Source: Selaginella moellendorffii
Taxonomy: Eukaryota > Streptophyta > Lycopodiopsida > Selaginellales > Selaginellaceae
Assembly (NCBI RefSeq): GCF_000143415.4
Contig: NW_003314273.1
Location: 2,513,805-2,577,804 of the forward strand
Reading direction: 5' to 3'
Length of the DNA: 64,000 nucleotides
Within the stretch, counting starts at the first letter, position 1; every line of letters begins with the position of its first letter. The notes beneath the pieces were generated by a model. It ran no database searches. It was not told the origin of the DNA and saw only the letters and a program-made list of their open reading frames with translations. Shown here one piece after another: positions 57,294-64,000 of the stretch. Position numbers and translations under genes: made by a program.

Positions 57294-57612
57294 GCATGGC
57301 GTTTTGGACGAGATTCTCGCTGCTCGAGGCGGATTTAGGAGTTAGGAGGGCGTTGATCTCGCGCTAGATCGCCTCGCCCCTTGACGCCAAACCGCGCCTC
57401 GCTCTGGATGGTTCAAGAAGCCCGCGAGTCCACTCGGTGGTGGATGAAAAGATGCAGAAACCTCTGTTGGAACCTCGGGCTCCATCGCGATGGTTCTAAA
57501 CGTTTCTGAGGTACTATGAAAGAGCAGATGATTTATCAACCAGTTTGGTTGAAGAACTCGGAGTAGTTCAACAAACATAACTTTTTTAAACTTCTAATGC
57601 CACGAACATGCA

Positions 57613-59375
57613 TCACATTTTACTGAGTACAAGCGGCACTCCATGGATAGGCTTCAAGCCAAACTTCATCGCAGGATTATGGCGGTAGTTCGGTGAAAGC
57701 CGGAACGAGAATCGCTGTAGTATCATAGCCAGAATGACTTTGGCTTCGATCATCGCAAACGACTGGCCCACGCACACCCGCGGCCCAAACGAAAACGGCA
57801 TGAAAGCATTTGGATGCTTGCACGCGCTTGAGATCCCATCTTTGAAGCGATCAGGATTGAATTGGCCTGCATCTTCTCCCCAGAGCTCCTTATCCTGATG
57901 CAATCCAACGATTGGAAACGACACAGATACTCCTTTTGGAACGTGTAAAACTTGCAGCCAACACTCCTCCACACACTCCCTGGTCATCTCGTTTACTGGT
58001 GGATACAGCCGCAGAGTTTCGTAAAGGATCATTCCCACCTGTTCAAGAATCAAGAAGTTAAGTTTTGGAATTAGGAGATATTGATCGACTTACGAGCTTG
58101 AGCCTGCTGACACTCTCGCCATCAGGAATATCATTGCCACATACTTCGTGTACCTCAGCACGGGCGCGTTCTTGCCATTCAGGATAGCCTCCCAGTAGCA
58201 TCAAAGTCCAGGTTAGTAAGGTCGCTGTGGTTTCATGCCCCGCAATGTAGAATGTCTTGCATTCCTCTATCAGATCCCTGCTTGTGAAATTACTGCTGCT
58301 GTCACACTCCTTTAGCATCAGTCCGAGTAAGTCATTCCCGTATGTATTGCTCCCCCCTGACTTCACTGAGTTCCGACGCTCGTCTATGATCCCAGTGATC
58401 AGATAATCCAACTCCTGATGAAGCTTCCACAGTCGAAGGTTGATTGGAAGTGGGAGAAACCTGTAAGCAAGTGAATATGATTCAGTTCAATAGATGATCC
58501 AGCATACCTGAAGCCTGGAATCCAGGAAAAGCTGACGAGTTTGGGCACTAGCTCTGGGATTTTCTTGGACAATATCTCGAAAACTCTCTGGCCTTTGAGA
58601 TAGCTAGTTCCAAATGCTGTATGGGAGATAACGTCTCCTGTGAGCTTACGCACCTCTCCAGAGATTTCAATCTCGGGATTCTGCTGCATCGTAGCTTCAC
58701 ATTGATCAAGCATGCGAGATGCGCACCCTGCGATTGTACTGGTCATTTGCTGTTTACAGGAGAATCAGAAACACTTATTAGCCAGATTTCATGAGAAGAT
58801 AATAGTATGAATACCCACTTTAATACGTTCATGAAAGAATGCCGGTGCTACGAGTCGGCGGTGATGACTCCACTCCTCTCCAGTAACAGAAACTAATCCA
58901 CCACCAAGGAACAAGTTCGCCAACCGCAGCCCGGCCTCCGATTTATCAAATTGAGAAAACTTTTTAGACAAAACCTCCCTTACGATCTCAGGCTCCGAGA
59001 CCAATATCCTTGGCTCAGTTCCCCACCAGAACACAAATCTCTTCCCTGGACCATGATCATCAGGAACGAAGCTTTGAGATTCATCAGGGATGACAAGAAC
59101 ATACCATATTGCTTCCGCCATTTGAGCAACGCAGGATGTACCCGATGGAAAATGTCGTGGCTGAAACTTTCCATGTCGTGATCCTTGATGGCGCTCCTCA
59201 TGTTCTGGATTTCAGGTATTTGGCCTACCATGAATCGGGGTGGAGGCCCCTGAATGCCCTCCTTCTTGAGCTGCGCGGCGATCGCCCTGGGGCGCCACCA
59301 GTAGACCGTCACGAATCGCCATAGCGCTGCAGTGAAGAGGACGATGCAAATGCTCAAGATCCATCTCCCTTCCAT
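57613..59375 (-). CDS. Cytochrome P450 copy 3 (CYP72-clan-like), 510 aa
   Basis: The same five-exon plan as copy 2: 59375-59105, 59045-58819, 58749-58508, 58460-58094, 58038-57613, all in frame. Key motifs are intact: anchor, GPPPRFMVG, AGHETT, ETLR, FNPDRF, FSFGPRVCVGQ. Differences from copy 2 are scattered single changes (for example LFLGGGLVS against LFLGRGLVS, YPPVNEMTREC against YPPAIEMTREC). The last lies near a usual substrate-recognition segment after the K helix, so specificity may differ. Both live copies share the flank and promoter region upstream. Confidence 0.9.
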
Positions 59376-59524
59376 TTCCTGGACTAAGGGTAAAATCTGT
59401 GGGAATGGATACAAATAAGGATCTATCCCTAAGAAACTACTTGGAACTTGTAGCGTTACACTGTTACTCATTGATTTGTGGTGTGGTTCCTCACTCTTCA
59501 ATGATATTGGACGACATCGCAAGT

Positions 59525-61640
59525 ACGTCAAATTCAAACTAGAGTTTTTAACTGTTTATAGATATGGATACGCTCAGTATACATATATTTTTCTAGCCAT
59601 TGGATTGAAACAGCATAGTTTAGAATATAGCCATCAATCGGCATTGTGGAATAGATAGGACTGCCACAGTGGATCACACTAGTTTGGGCTTACATTGCTT
59701 CACCAGCCACTGCACAATAGAAACTACCCCTGCAAAATCCTCTGAATTGAAAAGAGATGGAAAACGTATATCTTAGATGTACCACCACCGCTAACACTGC
59801 ATTTGAAGTCCATCAATGGCTTCTCTCACCCGTGGGGTGTCGCTCAGATGGCAGGGATCATCAGGGCAGAGTTACATGCTGGGCCTCAAGAACGTAGTGG
59901 AGCATCGCAACTGGGTTGAAAGTGTGATGGGATCACCAAGAAGACGATCATCCTCCCAGACAGTGACAATGATCACCACCACCCACAACAGTGCAAAGTC
60001 TTCGACGGTGATGAGTAAGAGTGGCAAACACAGAGTGGCAGCCACAGGGAAAGAATGCTTTCAATACAACTAAGACAGGATTCATTGTCTAAAACAATTA
60101 TATATGTTTTAACAATGAATCATTGGACATATGAAAGTGAGCCATTGAAAAACAAAGTAGTTTTTCATGTAAACTGCAAGTACTTCTAGGAGATGTCCAC
60201 AACACAGGTTGAGCTTGGTGTTATACTCTCTAGACAGGTCCTTGGAAAACTAGAACCATCCAGTCTAGTCAAGTTTCATTGCATATAGTCAATGAGTGTT
60301 TTCTAAAGCACCTAAGCACTATCGTTCTTGAGGAATGAAAACTTCATAACATGTAGATGTGAGCAATCTAGTAGAATTCTTTTGCAAGCCCAACAATTCA
60401 GTTTCCAGCACAAAAACCCTTAGTGTTCAAAAACACAGCACAATGATTTTAAGTGTTGTAATAAAACCTAAAATTTAATTCAAAACTTTTATATAAAAAA
60501 GAAAAGTATTTTAAGAATGAAAATAGATTGGATGTTGTATTTTTAATAAATTGTTCCATTTTCACAAAATATCAAACTTAATTGATAATACCAAGTTGTC
60601 ATTCAGACTTTGATAAACTGTTAACCTATTGTGACAAGTGTGAAAATTCATTTGTGTTAACATTTTGATTTTGAGATGATACTAAATCTAATCTGGCATT
60701 GGAATATATACATTTTTACATTATCAAGATAAGTCAATGTAGCTTCTTCATCAAAACTCAAAACACGCCATGCTAAATTTATTCTTTATAATTTGAATAA
60801 ATGTAAAATGTTTGTCATTTTTTTGGAAGTTGTGATATGCATTACATATTTTCTTTAATACATCAATTATAACATTTTTCACTTTGTGAAAGATATTAGC
60901 ATTAGCTACAATCACACCATCAACATCCACTATAATATATATATATTTTTAATCGAGTTTGATGGAACAAAAAATAATTTAATATTAAAAATAAAGTACC
61001 ATATCATATGTACAGAGTTATTTTTTATAAAAATTTAATTAATTATTTTGCACATAATGATTAAATATAATATTGCAATGTTTTTCTTAATATAAAAGAT
61101 AACTAAAATTAAATATAATCAGATATTTTATCTGTAGATCAGGGATAGAGTAATCAGTAAAAAATAATCACTTCAACATTTTGGATAAGTTCATTTTAAG
61201 TTTCTCAATATTGTAAATGTAGTTACACAACATACAAAGTTAATTATGCAAAAGTAAAGATGTTTATAATATTGCAACCTGAAAGTGTAAATCTTGACAT
61301 TTTTCTATGTAGAGAAGGCTTTGCAACCATAGTACTTGAATATATGCATTCTTCATATGTTGTGAATAAATCTTAGCTCAAAATTAATCAAGATAGCTTT
61401 TGTGTGTGGAAGCAGCTCATATAAACCAAGTATGACATCATTGCTATATCTGCACTGAAGTATTGGGCCAAAACTTTAAACATAAATGTAATAAAAGTCC
61501 AAAAATCAAGCATTATACCTTTTTGTTGCATTTGTATGTAATGTTTGAGGTTATGATAGGCCTACTTGGCTTGATTTTCAAATATATTTATTTCTTTTTA
61601 ATGTAATCTGTTACATTATAACCTAATATAAGGAACCCTT
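59525..61640. repeat. P450/F-box flank, copy 3
   Basis: Collinear with the flanks at 29166 and 49642 (GATATGGATAC, AGCCATTGGATTGAAACAGC, TCCATCAATGGCTTCTCTCA, GATATGCATTACATATTT). It ends at about 61640, where the other copies lead into an F-box gene; here a WEE1 fragment follows instead. AT-rich, no intact gene. Confidence 0.7.
59816..60073 (+). other. Small duplicated frame, copy B
   Basis: An 85-codon partner of 49951-50268 (MASLTRGVSLRWQGSSGQSY). It ends earlier, at ECFQYN, because of indels. Whether it codes cannot be decided by eye. Confidence 0.3.
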
Positions 61641-61676
61641 TTTTAACACTGATATGTTTCTCGAGAGAGCACTTAC

Positions 61677-61744
61677 TGAGTGATCAGTTCTCTCATTGAG
61701 TGATCGGTTCATCAGGAAGCTCTTCCTGAGTGATCGGTTCATCA
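61677..61744 (+). repeat. Three copies of a TGAGTGATCGGTTC motif
   Basis: CTGAGTGATCAGTTCTCTCA, TTGAGTGATCGGTTCATCA and CTGAGTGATCGGTTCATCA lie within 68 bp, directly before the first WEE1 exon. Probably a small tandem duplication. Confidence 0.8.
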
Positions 61745-61774
61745 CTATATTCAAGAGAATTTTTCTCTTTGCAG

Positions 61775-62490
61775 GAGGAAAGCACTGAGAGAAGTTCAGG
61801 CACTTTCATGTCTTGGTGAGTTGGCTTTTTTCTTTTAGTATTACCACTGGCTTCCTCAAAACTTATCCAGCTTCTAGGTTACCATGAAAATGTAGTGCGC
61901 TACTTCTCTTCATGGTTCAAGAATGACTTTTTATATATCCAAATGGAGCTGTGCGAGATGAATCTATGAGATGAGATGGACATTCACGAAGAAGAAGCTG
62001 ATCGAGGCAATGTTTCAAGTAAGCAGCTCAGTTGTGTTCTTTTCTTAGTTTGTCATGCATGACAGCTCTTAAATGCTTTGAAGCACTTACACTCACATGG
62101 CCTCACTCACCTAGATGTGAAGTCTGACAAGATCTACATCCGCAATTGTGTCTACAAGATTGGTGACTTAGGCCTTGCTAGTCGAATTGATGGAACCATT
62201 TCCATCGAGGATGGCAACTTGAGATATCTCCTGATGGAGCTCATCAACGATGATCACAGCCACCTTGACAAAGCTGACATGTTTTCCCTGGGGGCAACAT
62301 TCTACAAGCTCACGAGATACTCACCACCACCAGTGTCTAGAAGGCAGTATCAAGCCATCTGCTAGGGAAAGCTCACTCTTCTTCTTGGATTTTCTCTTAC
62401 GTTCCAGAGCTTGATCAAGTCTCTAATGCATCCAGCAGCAAAAAATCACCCCTCGGCTGCTCAAGCTCTCAAGAACACACTCTTCAAGAA
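61775..62490 (+). pseudogene. WEE1: WEE1-type kinase gene, degenerate
   Basis: Exon pieces read KALREVQALSCL, GYHENVVRYFSSWFKNDFLY, ALKHLHSHGLTHLDVKSDKI and KADMFSLGATFYKLTRYSP, then HPAAKNHPSAAQALKN. The order and wording fit plant WEE1, which phosphorylates CDKs to delay mitosis after DNA damage. The catalytic loop HLDVKPDN has become HLDVKSDK, so the metal-binding Asn is lost, and DFG reads DLG. A stop follows MELCEMNL and another follows RRQYQAIC. The N-lobe start and the N-terminal domain are absent. It cannot be an active kinase. Confidence 0.8.
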
Positions 62491-62769
62491 GTCCTCCAAT
62501 AATAAGGAAGAAGTGCTAATGTTTGCTCTCGGCCAATGGGAGGCAGCCAAACTGCATGGGGTGGGAGAAGAAGGTGGTGTGACACATGTCACATGCAAAT
62601 GTGTTGATTGTGATTGTGCTTGTTGCCTGTCTTGTTGAGCGAAAAAGCTATTGCGAGTTTTGCATGTGCCCAATGACATGGCAAAAATTAAGCAAGCCTT
62701 TGGGCCAATAGTTGTGATTAACCCAAAGTTAATCAATTGTTTCATTCAGGATCTCTCTCTCTAGTTAGT

Positions 62770-62893
62770 GATTCTAATGTGGGGTCTCAAGACTATGTAT
62801 ATTACAATTACCAGTCATTGCCAAATGATGTTTTCTTGCAGCAGCAACAAATTCTAGATGATGTAAAGATGGGTGAAGAGAGTAGTGAATTAG
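62770..62893 (+). other. Unassigned exon-like stretch
   Basis: An open run reading SNVGSQDYVYYNYQSLPNDV and LQQQQILDDVKMGEESSEL, ending at a GT donor-like site. It is of coding character compared with the AT-rich surroundings, but I cannot name a family. It may belong to the decayed material around it. Confidence 0.3.
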
Positions 62894-63395
62894 GTTTGTG
62901 TTTATCTTGATAAAGTAAAATTTAATCACTTTTCTTTCCAGAATCTAAGCACTTCACACAGCTTAGTGCTTCAGCTACTTAGTCTATTCTAATATAGTGT
63001 TTTACAGCTTGAGGAATAGGTGTACAAGAAGACTTTAAACATCTGTTACATTTTCAAAGTCCCTTTGCTATTTCAGTGGTACTAACACTTGGCTTTTTTG
63101 CTTCTTAAACCTTCTTTATAGCTAGATCCAGACATTTAGACACAGACTTCCAGCCAAGTGCCCCGTGGGTTTTAGAATATTTTTTTTAGTTATGGGCTTG
63201 TAATGGGATTTTTTAGCTAAGCACAAATTATATAGCATTCTAGACCCTAGCGTATGGAATCTGATTGCTTCCTTTGAGGAAACACAGTATGCATGTGTTC
63301 ATATTATGGATCTATAGCTTCATTCAAGTGGTGAGCTGCTTCTTATATATGTATTATCTCGGTATAGCAGTTATGATTTCCAATATAAGGTCCAC

Positions 63396-63825
63396 TCAAC
63401 AAGTATGGCGTCAACATTAAGGTTCCTTAACATTGATTTCACTGACAGCTATGGCATGCACCTTGTGATAGCTTCAATGGCAACTAACATTGCTGATAAA
63501 TACAACCACCTTTTCAAGCCATCTAACTAGCTGTGTATTCAACATTACAAGGTTAGAGTTAAGAATCTGAAATATCATTTTGGGCTCCATTGTTTCTCAT
63601 TAGATATTTCTATGGCCGCACATGTTCGAGCATGGCCAGAGAAGGCTCCTCCAATGCTTGATTTTGTCAGACCATCAAACATTGTTTTACTGAGTTAGTT
63701 TGTAGGGGATGCTTTTGCTGTAACAGTTGTTGTGGCAATCACTAGTGTAGATCAAACGCTTAACACTACAAACATCATATTCATTGATGATGATCTGAAG
63801 CTGAAAACATCTATAAGGTATTTGT
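63396..63825 (+). pseudogene. RPA70-like single-stranded DNA-binding (OB-fold) fragment
   Basis: A near-open frame reads NIDFTDSYGMHLVIASMATN, IADKYNHLFKPSN, one stop, then YKVRVKNLKYHFG. This spacing matches the first OB fold of replication protein A large subunit (VDL.D..G...A..FN..ADKF). Further on, a different frame reads DAFAVTVVVAITSVDQTL and NIIFIDDDLKLKTSIRY, like the start of the second OB fold (DI.L.DDS...). Stops and frame changes mark it as decayed. It could come from a host RPA1 gene or from an RPA-carrying Helitron. Confidence 0.5.
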
Positions 63826-63871
63826 AATATTATGACTGGATTTTTTGGATGAATTTCAAAAGTAGGTGCAT

Positions 63872-64000
63872 ATGCTAGGTGATATGGACCATGTCTATCA
63901 TGAGCTCAAATCATCATGGTTTGCTGGGGATATGCCAAGTTGTAGTTTCTACAATCTTCGAGGAACTAAAGATAAAAATGTGTTCAAGATTGCACCCTCA
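63872..64000 (+). other. Open frame running off the window end
   Basis: 43 codons from an ATG at 63872 stay open to the window edge (MLGDMDHVYHELKSSWFAGD, then LRGTKDKNVFKIAPS). It could be a further exon of the OB-fold region or chance. No family recognised. Confidence 0.25.

Noticed and set aside
1-64000. tRNA, rRNA, snoRNA and CRISPR arrays
   Set aside because: No cloverleaf, rRNA or regularly spaced repeat array was noticed on reading; a covariance-model scan was not possible.

Overview
The window reads as nuclear DNA of a land plant, most likely a lycophyte of the Selaginella moellendorffii type (inference). The reasons are very short GT-AG introns (about 40-75 bp), long intronless PLS-class PPR genes with runs of 31-residue S-type motifs, a compact GC-rich gene island, and AT-rich stretches packed with decayed retroelements and gene fragments. 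There is one run of N (46215-46785).

Region 1 (1-24250) is a gene island. It holds a 5'-truncated PPR gene, the spliceosomal DEAH helicase PRP22 (-), a decayed solo-LTR/leader region (6150-8400), a dead LRR-malectin receptor kinase, a complete 651-aa PPR gene, a CCX-type cation/Ca2+ exchanger (-), ribosomal protein eL21 (-) head-to-head with the DNA-repair enzyme TDP1 (+), a divergent casein kinase 2 beta subunit, an unrecognised four-exon gene, DDA1 of the CUL4-DDB1-DET1 ligase (-), and an alpha/beta hydrolase. PRP22 and the hydrolase were duplicated together as an inverted pair about 17 kb apart, and the two copies decayed reciprocally: one locus keeps PRP22 and a broken hydrolase, the other keeps the hydrolase and a broken PRP22.

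Region 2 (24250-61650) is AT-rich and repetitive. A module of cytochrome P450 (CYP72-clan-like, five exons, 510 aa), AT-rich flank, F-box/kelch-like gene and long non-coding tail occurs three times. Two copies are in tandem (offset about 9.6-9.9 kb) and one is more diverged. The P450 of copy 1 carries a 7-nt deletion and is inverted, with its 2.2-kb unit flipped precisely between otherwise conserved flanks next to a perfect-looking palindrome. Copies 2 and 3 have intact P450 reading frames. All three F-box genes are broken, each by a different lesion. Between copies 1 and 2 lie a well-preserved SMC6 fragment and a decayed 5.8-kb LTR retrotransposon (LTR, tRNA-Met-type primer site, polypurine tract).

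Region 3 (61650-64000) carries a WEE1-kinase pseudogene and a decayed RPA70-like OB-fold region. Together with SMC6 this makes three fragments of genome-maintenance genes in the repeat-rich half.

All product names rest on reading motifs by eye; no search was run. Exon borders were set by requiring GT-AG and frame continuity.
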